From: Bacteroidota bacterium
GTDB lineage: Bacteria; Bacteroidota; Ignavibacteria; UBA10030
Assembly: GCA_026416125.1 (NCBI GenBank)
Contig: JAOAFT010000023.1
Coordinates: 1-32,915, forward strand
DNA: 32,915 nt
Direction of reading: 5' to 3'
Positions within the stretch are counted from its first letter, which is position 1. Each line of letters starts with the position of its first letter. Below the pieces are notes generated by a model. It worked only from the letters and a program-made list of their open reading frames with translations. It searched no databases and was not told where the DNA came from. The position numbers were made by a program, and so were the translations under genes. Below, in pieces: positions 7,650 through 15,936 of this stretch.

Positions 7650-9122
7650 CTAAAATTTTGCACTCACTGTAACACTTACAACGTGCGAGAGGATCGATTC
7701 GTAAGTTTGTCGTGCACCTAGAACTGAAAATAAGTCACTGGTTCTACGATATGACTTCCAGTCACCTAACGTATAACCAATATGAAGATAAACATCGCCA
7801 GACATTCGAATGCTTGTACCAGCACTGTAGTACACTTTATCATATTTTGTAGTATGTTGATCTTCTTTATAGGGTGATGGGTACCACGCAATACCTCCAC
7901 GGATTTTCATTTCACCGTCAAGGAGTGTAAACTCAGCACCACCCCGTAGGTTGATTGTTTCGCGAAAGAGATCGAACTTTGCTTTTTGTGTTTGGAGCTT
8001 CAAATGACTATTCAGTGTCGGATCATCAGCCTCTAATTCTAGTTGAGTCCAATCAACATATTCAACATCAGCAGCTACAAGAAGCCACTGAACTGGAAAG
8101 AGAGAGAAGCCTCCACTGATTACCATCGGTGTTGTAATGCGATACTCTGTTTCGTTTGTATTTGTCTGCCATAATTGATATCCATCATCAAACTCACTCT
8201 GGTACTTTGTGCCGTATCGTTCTGAAATACTGTACCATGTTGGAGTTCTCAATGAAATTCCAAAACGCAGTTTATCTTTGCTTCGATACAGTAGCCCAAT
8301 AAGAGCGTTAAAGCCACTTACATTATCATCAATCGTTTGTGTAAAGAGAAATCGATCAATGTTCCATGGGAATCCATAACGGTATACATTGTACTTATCT
8401 TCTTCCACATACGTACGATCATAGCCGTAATGACCAGAAGCAATATTCAGAGAAACTCCAAAGGAAATATTCGGAGCAATATCGATCCCCATCCCTATAG
8501 ACCAGTGGTTTAAACCACCATCTTCAAGGATTGTTGCTCGCTGGTTTAGACTGTCCGTCAAAATAGGCCAAAGAAATCCATTCGCAGTGTCAGAAACTGC
8601 TAAGTAGTATGAGAGATCGTTTTCCAAAAATCTCTTTCGTTCTGTTGGACTCATTGCCCAAAGGTCATCTTTAGGAGTGATAACTTCCACATACGAATTT
8701 TGAATATTGAAACCACCAAATGTAGCTGCTGCATTGTATTGTTGCAGACGACCAACTCCAAATCCGAAGGTTAGGCTACCTCGTTTCGTAGGTAGAGGAT
8801 ATACAATTCCAATATTATCAAGATTAAATTTATTGTTTTCGATAGTTTCTTTTGTATTCCAAAATGTGACATTATTACTAAAGCCATTATGAGACAAACC
8901 AAAAGAAAACTCATAAACACGCAGTTGTGCCAATCCAGCCGGATTTGTGAAAAGAGCAGTAAAATCATTTGCTATTCCAACACTTGTGCCTCCAAATCCA
9001 AGAGATTGGGCACCTATAGCTGGCCTGTACTGTGAAAAACGCAACGCATCTTCTGCAAGTTGTGCATGTACAAACGATATTGAAATTGCTACAATTCCAT
9101 AGAGACATAGAATTCGCTTCAT
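7650..9122 (-). CDS. FadL/OmpP1-like (PorV-like) outer-membrane protein
   Basis: A 490-residue exported beta-barrel protein. A signal peptide (about residues 1-20, ending VHA-Q) is followed by RFSQYRPAIGAQSLGFGGTSVGIANDFTALFTNPAGLAQL. This is the N-terminal pattern of OmpP1/FadL/TodX proteins and of PorV-like proteins in Bacteroidota. The rest is alternating aromatic beta strands, and the protein ends in VTVSAKF with a C-terminal Phe, as expected for outer-membrane insertion. The ATG at 9122 is chosen because GGAG at 9131-9134 lies 8 nt before it; the upstream ATG at 9140 has no such site. It follows a lipoprotein gene by 32 nt. The substrate is unknown; hydrophobic-compound uptake or a secretion-accessory role are both possible. 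Confidence 0.82.
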   Translation of the reverse strand: MKRILCLYGIVAISISFVHAQLAEDALRFSQYRPAIGAQSLGFGGTSVGIANDFTALFTNPAGLAQLRVYEFSFGLSHNGFSNNVTFWNTKETIENNKFNLDNIGIVYPLPTKRGSLTFGFGVGRLQQYNAAATFGGFNIQNSYVEVITPKDDLWAMSPTERKRFLENDLSYYLAVSDTANGFLWPILTDSLNQRATILEDGGLNHWSIGMGIDIAPNISFGVSLNIASGHYGYDRTYVEEDKYNVYRYGFPWNIDRFLFTQTIDDNVSGFNALIGLLYRSKDKLRFGISLRTPTWYSISERYGTKYQSEFDDGYQLWQTNTNETEYRITTPMVISGGFSLFPVQWLLVAADVEYVDWTQLELEADDPTLNSHLKLQTQKAKFDLFRETINLRGGAEFTLLDGEMKIRGGIAWYPSPYKEDQHTTKYDKVYYSAGTSIRMSGDVYLHIGYTLGDWKSYRRTSDLFSVLGARQTYESILSHVVSVTVSAKF

Positions 9123-9130
9123 GATGTATA

Positions 9131-9134
9131 CTCC
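9131..9134 (-). promoter_or_regulatory. Ribosome-binding site fixing the FadL-like start
   Basis: GGAG on the minus strand, 8 nt before the ATG at 9122 and overlapping the region just inside the alternative ATG at 9140. It supports the shorter product, which then begins directly with a signal peptide. Confidence 0.7.
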
Positions 9135-9154
9135 AATCATTTCAAGTAAGTAAA

Positions 9155-10093
9155 CTACCGTGACCGCCCACTTCCACGCGCTTCAGAGCCAGAAGATCTG
9201 CCACCACTGTAGTCACGTGCCGGTGGTGGGGAAGATGGTTGTGTGTGTTGCGGTGAACCCCTTTCAACTGATCGCTCTGATGAACGCTCTGAGCTACTAC
9301 GCGGTACTGATGGATATGATGAGTCTGAACTTCGACGGTAAGATCGACTCTCACTGCTTTCAGCTCGACGCTCTCCACTACCTGGCTGCAATTCACGACG
9401 ATTTATAGCTTCACGATCTTCAGAACGCTGTTGCGGAACTATATCTGCTTGCCTTGGTGTTCTAGCAACACGCCCTGTTGAAAATCTCCGTGTTGTTTCA
9501 CGAGACTCCGAACTATGCCGACGTAATGTTGAATTATTTATAGTTTCCGTACTAGTGGCACTCCCAGATGGTGGGAGCGTTACTGAACCGCTTGGCGAGC
9601 CTAATGTACCACGTGTGCCACCAAAATCTCTATACCCCTTTTCCTCCCCACGTGTTGTACCCCACTCACGAGGACTCATTTCACTTGAATATATCCGTGA
9701 GTAACCCCTATATCTGCTATGCCATCCCCAAAGATATCCATCGTGGTAAATATGGCGATGATACCACCAATATGGTGCAGGATGCACAATAATCGTTGTA
9801 CCAAACCATGGGGAATACCATGGATCATGCCATATATGTGTGTATGGATACCACCGTTCGTAATACCAAAATGAGTACCAACTAGGATAATAAAATCGAA
9901 ACCCCCAATATGTGTACGGTGGTGGATAATCGTACGGATCGTAATATTCTTGTCGACCAGGAGAACTGCTCTCAGTTTCACCGTATGTGTATTCTTCGTC
10001 TTCTTCTGTTGTTGCTAATTGGGTGTAACATCCTTGTAAATGGATTACAACGGGGAGTAATAATATTATCAAAAATATCTTTTGTAGCTTCAT
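9155..10093 (-). CDS. Aromatic-rich, Arg/Ser-rich lipoprotein of unknown function
   Basis: A 312-residue predicted lipoprotein: MKLQKIF, a hydrophobic core, then lipobox L-Q-G-C with C22. Two strongly biased regions follow. Residues about 40-135 are extremely rich in Tyr and Trp (clusters such as YYPSWYSFWYYERWYPY). Residues about 170-312 are rich in Arg, Ser, Glu and Gly, with many R-S and S-E-R steps and a final GSGRSR. No enzymatic motif was seen. AGAGG lies 5 nt before the ATG. The gene is 32 nt upstream of the FadL-like gene, so they are probably co-expressed at the outer membrane. I do not recognise a named family; proteins with a similar aromatic-rich section occur in related phyla as hypothetical proteins. 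Confidence 0.75.
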   Translation of the reverse strand: MKLQKIFLIILLLPVVIHLQGCYTQLATTEEDEEYTYGETESSSPGRQEYYDPYDYPPPYTYWGFRFYYPSWYSFWYYERWYPYTHIWHDPWYSPWFGTTIIVHPAPYWWYHRHIYHDGYLWGWHSRYRGYSRIYSSEMSPREWGTTRGEEKGYRDFGGTRGTLGSPSGSVTLPPSGSATSTETINNSTLRRHSSESRETTRRFSTGRVARTPRQADIVPQQRSEDREAINRRELQPGSGERRAESSESRSYRRSSDSSYPSVPRSSSERSSERSVERGSPQHTQPSSPPPARDYSGGRSSGSEARGSGRSR

Positions 10094-10262
10094 AACAACC
10101 TCTCACGTTAATGTCTTACTCTATATCAGATTAGACTCAAAAATTCTGCCAAAGTACCGCACGAGGTCAAACTGATAAAATGCCTGATTTTTCATCATAA
10201 GTGACATATATTTAGGCATCCTTCCTTTATACACTGTCTTCTTTTATAACCACCCCTGTCTA

Positions 10263-11039
10263 TTAAAATGAACCAACGTAATCAAGTTGCAATGTCCTAT
10301 TTCCCACGTGAATATTGTTTTGATTTTTCACAACATTTTTAAGGTTAACTCCTACAACAAGACCTTTTGAAACACTCCATCGAAAGCCAAAATTTAAGTA
10401 TCCATTCCCTTTACCCAATGCTTGGTTATTATTATCATTCGTAGCAAAATCGTACTCAAAGAGAAGTGATATGTCTTTCCCAAGAGATTTTTCGATACCA
10501 AGGTAGATGTTTAGATCCTTATCACCATCATTAATTTCAAAAGACCGATTAACCCCAGCATGAAGACTAAGATTACCAAGGATAGAATAATTCTTACTTA
10601 CGACAACAAATATTCCGGGCGATTTTATCGTATACCGATTCAATGAATCAGCAGGGTAATACAGTTCCTTCCCTTGCGAATCGAATCCAACGGTTAATGC
10701 GGGCACTGAAACATCTTCGTTCAGAATCCTCAGTTTTGCTTGCACACCAGGCCATGGATTCATTGTAATCTTTTCATGGCCAAGAATATTTGTACCACCA
10801 TACGAAATTCCAATAGAAAATGGCTCAAACACACCAACACCGATTCCAAGTAACACACCACCTTGTTGAAAAAACTCAGATGTAATTGCAAACGTTCCCC
10901 GCTTTAGCATACCAGCTGTCGGTTTATCAATAAGCGTAGTTAGCTCACCTTGAGCTTGATGCCCCGCATAACTTTGCGCGCGAACATCTGACACGAATAA
11001 AAATGTCACAATTACAAAGATAACCAATCGCTGTTTCAC
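10263..11039 (-). CDS. YjbH-like outer-membrane beta-barrel protein
   Basis: A 258-residue exported protein starting with GTG at 11039. AAGGAG at 11047-11052 lies 7 nt before that GTG and directly abuts the stop of the previous gene. Longer in-frame starts would overlap that gene heavily and place basic residues before the signal peptide. A signal peptide (VKQRLVIFVIVTFLFVSDVRAQ) precedes TLIDKPTAGMLKRGTFAITSEF and then short amphipathic strands (GIGVGVFEPFSIGISYGG, LNFGFRWSVSKGLVVGVNLKN). This resembles YjbH-type barrel proteins and other small surface barrels of this lineage. The function is not known here; YjbH proteins elsewhere are associated with exopolysaccharide. The family call is tentative. 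Confidence 0.62.
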   Translation of the reverse strand: MKQRLVIFVIVTFLFVSDVRAQSYAGHQAQGELTTLIDKPTAGMLKRGTFAITSEFFQQGGVLLGIGVGVFEPFSIGISYGGTNILGHEKITMNPWPGVQAKLRILNEDVSVPALTVGFDSQGKELYYPADSLNRYTIKSPGIFVVVSKNYSILGNLSLHAGVNRSFEINDGDKDLNIYLGIEKSLGKDISLLFEYDFATNDNNNQALGKGNGYLNFGFRWSVSKGLVVGVNLKNVVKNQNNIHVGNRTLQLDYVGSF

Positions 11040-11046
11040 CGTTGCT

Positions 11047-11052
11047 CTCCTT
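11047..11052 (-). promoter_or_regulatory. Ribosome-binding site that decides a GTG start
   Basis: AAGGAG on the minus strand, 7 nt upstream of the GTG at 11039 and immediately after the stop codon at 11053-11055. It supports the short 258-residue product with an N-terminal signal peptide. Confidence 0.75.
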
Positions 11053-12552
11053 TCATTCTTGAATATCATCATCACCATAAATTCGTTGTACATTTTTCGG
11101 TAACTCAGGGTGGTTGGTCCTGGGTGTATTATCGTGTGGTTGTTTTTTTTTGATAACACGAAACCCTTCCTCGAAGGGGATTGCATCACTCTCGTCTTGA
11201 GGGATAGTTGGTAATTTGAAAATTTCTGCTTTTGGTATCACATTACTCATCAACCTTGGAAGTTTTGAATAAATTTTTTCAACAAGCTTTTCTATATCGC
11301 GTACAAGCAGTTCTTCCGATGCCATTAACAAATTACCATCGCGTATAACGAATTCCCCTCCAATCATAACATCAGTAATGTTGGCACTTTCGGTTTCCGA
11401 AATTAAGAACTTCATAAGGAGTTCAGGATAATCATAACTGCAAAACGGTTCCTTCAAGATCCCCGTACAATCAATAAACAATAAATCTGCTTTCTTTCCT
11501 TCTTCAATACTTCCTATTTCGCGTTCTAAAAACAGTGCATGTGCTGCCTGAATGGTCACAGCACCAACCATGTCATATGGTGATACCGGTACCTCATGCC
11601 ATAAACAGAGTTTTGTTATATCGCGTATCTTTTCCAACTGGCGTGGAACACCCCATCCAGTTGCAAACGTTAGTGGTATGGTTTGATTTAGAAAGTCAAT
11701 AGCACGTGGAATACCTTTTGTACGTTGTGTTGCAAACTCAAGAGTAATGATCACTGGGCGTTGAATTTCACGAAGAATATGGAGATCTGAACTTTCATAT
11801 AAACCTACATTAAGGAGAATAGTTGGAATTTCTAAAACTTTGAATTCCTTACATATTTGAAGAATGCTCTTCCCAAACTTTTTCTTTACTGCTTCATGAA
11901 TTTGCTTTGTGCTACTATCTTTTACAAGGATCGGTATGTTGTATTGATGAGCGTAGCGTAGTGTTGACTGTAAATTATAGAGTGTAAGATCGTGTTCTGG
12001 GGGCAAGACTGAGAAAAAACGAATCGATTTTGCAGAGCATCGCTGAACTACCTCATATTGCTCTGCTGAGTGAAGACCGATCATACCCCGTATTTCTGCT
12101 TGCCGCATTGCTTCACATGCTGCTTGAACCGAACCATCAAGGGAATCTAATCCGTACTCTACTAGAGTTGTTATCCCCATCTTCAACGCTGAGAAATATG
12201 CAAGTTTATAGAGTGCTGTAAGTTCATCAAGAGTTGCCTGTGAAGAAAGATATCGATAAGCATCCTGTATAGCTTCATTTGTAAAGTTTTGGTCTGGAAA
12301 GATCGTTGATCGAATACAACGAAGAATTATAGACTCACCTTTAAAGAATGGTTCAATAAACCCTGGTACAATTACTTTCCCTCGCTGATCTATTCGTTCA
12401 AGTTGTGAATACTGCCGACTTAATGCTTGTGCTCGTTCACCGAGTGCCTGAATTGTATCTCCTTTAATTAAAATCGGGAAGAAACCACTCTTTCGTTCTT
12501 TATCCCCTGTAAATACATATGCATTTTCTATAAGTGTAAGTTGTTCTTGCAT
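11053..12552 (-). CDS. Amidohydrolase-fold protein lacking metal ligands (probable pseudoenzyme)
   Basis: A 499-residue protein with the overall layout of ATZ/TRZ-type amidohydrolases. The N-terminal strand is ENAYVFTGD, IVPGFIEPFF (about 61-70) stands in place of the usual PG-F-I-x-x-H-x-H, and the C-terminal part AVTIQAAHALFLEREIGSIE plus EGKKADLLFID is well conserved. Every usual metal or catalytic position I can align is changed. The H-x-H becomes F69-F-K71, the beta-5 His falls at ILVKDS, the beta-6 His becomes N248 (LLNVG), and the beta-8 Asp becomes G299 (FATGW). A charged tail follows residue 450. It is therefore probably a binding or structural protein rather than a hydrolase. It lies between cysS and the YjbH-like gene. 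There is no sign of decay: the frame is open and the length normal. Confidence 0.75.
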   Translation of the reverse strand: MQEQLTLIENAYVFTGDKERKSGFFPILIKGDTIQALGERAQALSRQYSQLERIDQRGKVIVPGFIEPFFKGESIILRCIRSTIFPDQNFTNEAIQDAYRYLSSQATLDELTALYKLAYFSALKMGITTLVEYGLDSLDGSVQAACEAMRQAEIRGMIGLHSAEQYEVVQRCSAKSIRFFSVLPPEHDLTLYNLQSTLRYAHQYNIPILVKDSSTKQIHEAVKKKFGKSILQICKEFKVLEIPTILLNVGLYESSDLHILREIQRPVIITLEFATQRTKGIPRAIDFLNQTIPLTFATGWGVPRQLEKIRDITKLCLWHEVPVSPYDMVGAVTIQAAHALFLEREIGSIEEGKKADLLFIDCTGILKEPFCSYDYPELLMKFLISETESANITDVMIGGEFVIRDGNLLMASEELLVRDIEKLVEKIYSKLPRLMSNVIPKAEIFKLPTIPQDESDAIPFEEGFRVIKKKQPHDNTPRTNHPELPKNVQRIYGDDDIQE

Positions 12553-12608
12553 AGATCGTTTTAAGTCAACAAACTAGCTAGAATATAGGATCTTGTAAAT
12601 TTGTGTAC

Positions 12609-14063
12609 TCAACTTTTCCGCCATGTTGTACCATCTCTCTTATCCTCAAGAATGTAGCCCAACTCACGTAACTTATCTCGAATCTGATCTGAAAGACCCC
12701 ACAACTTTTGTTTCCGAACCTCCGAACGAACATAGACCAACAAATCAACTAATGCACCTTCACTACTCTGATTAGAACTAGTAATAGTTGTCTTTCCACT
12801 GAGTAGCCCAAGTACAGTACCTGCACAATTATGAATGATGTTTTCTATGCGTGAAAGAGCTTGCTTATTCAAACGATGATCTAGTGTAAGAAGTTGATTC
12901 ACTTCTTTTGTAAGTTCGAACAGTACTGCAAGTGCTTGGGGCGTGTTGAAATCATCATCCATTGCCTCATGAAAACGTCGTTCGTACATTTGAATGTCAA
13001 ACGGAAGTTCCTTTTGTTCAGGGGTATCAGGTACTTTGGTTATTTCCCGTTGTAAGTTCGCAACAGTATTCAAAAGTTTCTCATATCCAGCTTTAGCTGC
13101 GTGGAGACCCTCATCGCTGAAATCTAACGTGCTCCGATAGTGACTCTGTAGAATTAAAAACCGTACTACTTCAGGATTATACTTTTGAAAAATATCTTTC
13201 AAAGTAATAAAATTACCAAGCGATTTCGACATTTTTTGCCCATTTACCGTTACGAGGTTATTGTGCATCCAATACTTCACAAATGGTTTCCCCGTTGCAC
13301 CTTCACTCTGGGCAATTTCACATTCGTGATGGGGGAATCGATTATCCATACCACCACCATGGATATCAAAGCTTTCACCCAAGTATTTCATTGACATCGC
13401 TGAACACTCGATATGCCACCCAGGGTACCCCTCACCCCAAGGACTTTTCCATCGCATAATGTGCCCTTTCTCAGCCCTTTTCCAGAGTGCAAAATCTGCA
13501 GGATGACGTTTTTCCGATCGTACCTCTACTCGCGTACCTTCAATTGCTTCCTCAAGGGTACGACCAGACAATTTTCCATAATCAACAAATTTTTGAACAT
13601 CGAAGTATACAGAGCCATTGACTACATACGCATAACCACGAGCAAGTAACCGTTCTATTAACTCAATTTGCTCAGGAATATGTCCAGATGCACGCGGTGA
13701 TATGTCGGGACGAATGACGTTTAGTGCATCCATATCCTCAAAGTAACTACGAGTTATCATTTCAGCTACTTGCATTGGATGTACTTTTTCGAGGCGTGCC
13801 TGCCTGGCAATTTTATCTTCTCCTTCATCAGCGTCATCTGTCAAGTGTCCTACGTCCGTTATATTTTGGACATAGAGAACCTTGTATCCTAAGTATCGTA
13901 AATATCGTACAACTACATCAAAGGAAACGTAACTCTTTGCATGGCCAAGATGAGAATGGCTATAAACTGTTGGACCACAGACGTACATACCAACATACCC
14001 TGGTGTAAGAGGAATAAACTCTTCCTTCCTACGTGTTAAAGAATTATAAAGTGAGAGCGCCAT
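12609..14063 (-). CDS. cysS: Cysteinyl-tRNA synthetase
   Basis: A 484-residue class I synthetase that charges tRNA-Cys. The N-terminal YVCGPTVYSHSHLGHAKS contains a zinc-binding Cys and the HIGH-type motif as HLGH. HIECSAMS, HGGGMDNRFPHHECEIAQSE and QKMSKSLGNFITL give the remaining zinc ligands and the KMSKS loop. A short anticodon-recognition tail ends the protein. The start at 14063 (MALSLYN) is preferred because typical CysS N-termini begin two to five residues before LYN. The ATG at 14072 lies only 2 nt after the AAGGA, although 14063 is 11 nt away, so the choice is not certain. It follows recN by 18 nt. Confidence 0.96.
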   Translation of the reverse strand: MALSLYNSLTRRKEEFIPLTPGYVGMYVCGPTVYSHSHLGHAKSYVSFDVVVRYLRYLGYKVLYVQNITDVGHLTDDADEGEDKIARQARLEKVHPMQVAEMITRSYFEDMDALNVIRPDISPRASGHIPEQIELIERLLARGYAYVVNGSVYFDVQKFVDYGKLSGRTLEEAIEGTRVEVRSEKRHPADFALWKRAEKGHIMRWKSPWGEGYPGWHIECSAMSMKYLGESFDIHGGGMDNRFPHHECEIAQSEGATGKPFVKYWMHNNLVTVNGQKMSKSLGNFITLKDIFQKYNPEVVRFLILQSHYRSTLDFSDEGLHAAKAGYEKLLNTVANLQREITKVPDTPEQKELPFDIQMYERRFHEAMDDDFNTPQALAVLFELTKEVNQLLTLDHRLNKQALSRIENIIHNCAGTVLGLLSGKTTITSSNQSSEGALVDLLVYVRSEVRKQKLWGLSDQIRDKLRELGYILEDKRDGTTWRKS

Positions 14064-14081
14064 AACAACCATGTTCCTTTC

Positions 14082-15797
14082 TTACGACTCTATAAGTTCC
14101 CTGGCACTTTGTAAACTTGTTTCGGTTATAACTTCCCCACTGAGCAATTTTGCTACTTCTCGTACTCTTTCTTCCATATTCAATTTTCTGATAGTTGTGA
14201 CCGTCCTCTCACCTTGTTCCAATTTTTCGACTGCAAAATGGCAATCTGCACATGCAGCAATCTGAGGAAGGTGAGTGATTGCAATAATCTGATGATATTC
14301 AGACAGTTGTTTCAAACTCTTACCAACTGCTTGTGCAATTCTCCCACTAATACCAACGTCAATTTCATCAAACACGAGGAGTGGGAGTCGATCTGCCTTT
14401 GCAAGGATTGTTTTCAATGCTAACATAATTCGGGAGACTTCTCCCCCAGAGGCAACTTTCACCAACGGCTGCAGAGGTTCTCCAACATTTGTTGATATGT
14501 AAAATTCAATGGTATCGATACCATCTCTCGTTGCTTCGTAGTACTCGCGACCAAGTTTTACATATGCATACTGAACTCTCCCATTATCCCGAGCAAGTTT
14601 CTTTTGTTCCATAGAGACATTAAACTGTGCATTTGATATACCAAGTTTTGCAAGTTCATTACAAACTGCAGTATTGAGCGACGGGATCAATTCTTGACGT
14701 TTTTCAGAAAGTCGTTGAGCTCGCTGAGAGCAGCGGGTACGTTCTTCTTCGATTGCTTTATGAATTTGCTCAAGCTCGTGATCAAAATTCTCAGCCAGTG
14801 CAAATGCTTCACCAATCTTCTTACGGTACGCAAGTACAGCCTCCATCGACCCACCATACTTCTTTTTAAGGAGGGTAAATTGACCAAGACGCTCTCGAAC
14901 AAATTCAAGACGTTCTGGATTGAATTCAATTTTTGAGTTGTACCGTTGTATAAATTTTGTAATCTCACTCACAATCACTACAGCAGTGGAACACTCTCGC
15001 TGTATTTCGCTGAAGGAAGTATCAATTCTTGCTAAATCCTCAAGTTGGTTTCGCACTTTCACGAGCATATCGTGGACAGATTGCTCTCCTTCATAGAGAA
15101 GTTGGTAGAGTTGATTGGTTGACTCGAAAAGTTTTTCAGCATTCTCGAGGACTCGTAGCTCATTCTCCAATACCTCTTCTTCACCTTCCTGAGGATTAAT
15201 TGCATCAATTTCACGAATTTGAAATTCAAATAATTGTTGCCGCTCTTTCAATTCTTTCTCACGCTGGAGTAAATCATTCAGTGTTGTAAAAAGTTCTGTC
15301 ATACGATCATAGGAATCTTGATACTCGTCCCGTAATCCTTCTAAACCGCCATATTCATCCAATAAGTACTTGTGAGTTTCAACACGAAGTAACGATTGGT
15401 GTTCATGCTGTCCGTGCAAGTCCACAAGAAGGTCGCCAAGGATTTTGAGAGTCGAAACAGGAACGGGAGAATCATTTACAAAACATCGCGATTGACCTTT
15501 TACCGATATCTCACGTCGAATAAGTAGCTCATCATTCCATTCAAGAGATTCATTTTCAAACAATTGCTTCAGACGTTTGTTGGTACTAACAATGAAGACT
15601 CCTTCAACAACAGCCTTCTCGGCTCCTCGACGAATGTTATCAATGGTGGCTCGTTCACCAAGGAGCAAGTTCAGTGCATCGATAATAATAGATTTTCCTG
15701 CCCCTGTTTCACCTGTTATAATATTTAACCCACTCTCGAACTCTACTTCAATAGACTCGATAAGGGCATAATTTTTTATTGAAAGGTGTTTCAGCAT
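14082..15797 (-). CDS. recN: DNA repair protein RecN
   Basis: A 571-residue SMC-like ATPase acting in recombinational repair of double-strand breaks. Walker A GETGAGKS is at residues 29-36, a long coiled-coil region spans about 160-380, the ABC-type signature ASGGEVSRIMLAL is near 455, and Walker B LLVFDEIDVGISG is followed by IAITHLPQIAA. Length is standard for RecN (550-570). It is the first gene of a run recN-cysS-amidohydrolase-YjbH-like transcribed away from the TonB receptor. No SOS box could be recognised upstream. Confidence 0.97.
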   Translation of the reverse strand: MLKHLSIKNYALIESIEVEFESGLNIITGETGAGKSIIIDALNLLLGERATIDNIRRGAEKAVVEGVFIVSTNKRLKQLFENESLEWNDELLIRREISVKGQSRCFVNDSPVPVSTLKILGDLLVDLHGQHEHQSLLRVETHKYLLDEYGGLEGLRDEYQDSYDRMTELFTTLNDLLQREKELKERQQLFEFQIREIDAINPQEGEEEVLENELRVLENAEKLFESTNQLYQLLYEGEQSVHDMLVKVRNQLEDLARIDTSFSEIQRECSTAVVIVSEITKFIQRYNSKIEFNPERLEFVRERLGQFTLLKKKYGGSMEAVLAYRKKIGEAFALAENFDHELEQIHKAIEEERTRCSQRAQRLSEKRQELIPSLNTAVCNELAKLGISNAQFNVSMEQKKLARDNGRVQYAYVKLGREYYEATRDGIDTIEFYISTNVGEPLQPLVKVASGGEVSRIMLALKTILAKADRLPLLVFDEIDVGISGRIAQAVGKSLKQLSEYHQIIAITHLPQIAACADCHFAVEKLEQGERTVTTIRKLNMEERVREVAKLLSGEVITETSLQSARELIES

Positions 15798-15936
15798 ATT
15801 TACGGTATGAATGTACTCAAAAATGATGATATTTCAATTATGATCGCAACCGTTTCTCTTCCCATTGAATCTTTTTGACTTTAGTATTCTTCTCATAATA
15901 AAAGGTTAAAATCATCAACGTTCATGGAGAATTACA

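Noticed and set aside
11040-11189. Extended N-terminus for the YjbH-like gene
   Set aside because: It would overlap the amidohydrolase-like gene by more than 130 nt and places a basic tail before the signal peptide; a strong ribosome site marks the GTG at 11039.
15798-15936. Sigma-70 promoter (TTGACT and TAATAA) for the TonB receptor
   Set aside because: The two boxes are only about 15 bp apart, below the usual spacing; not strong enough to list.
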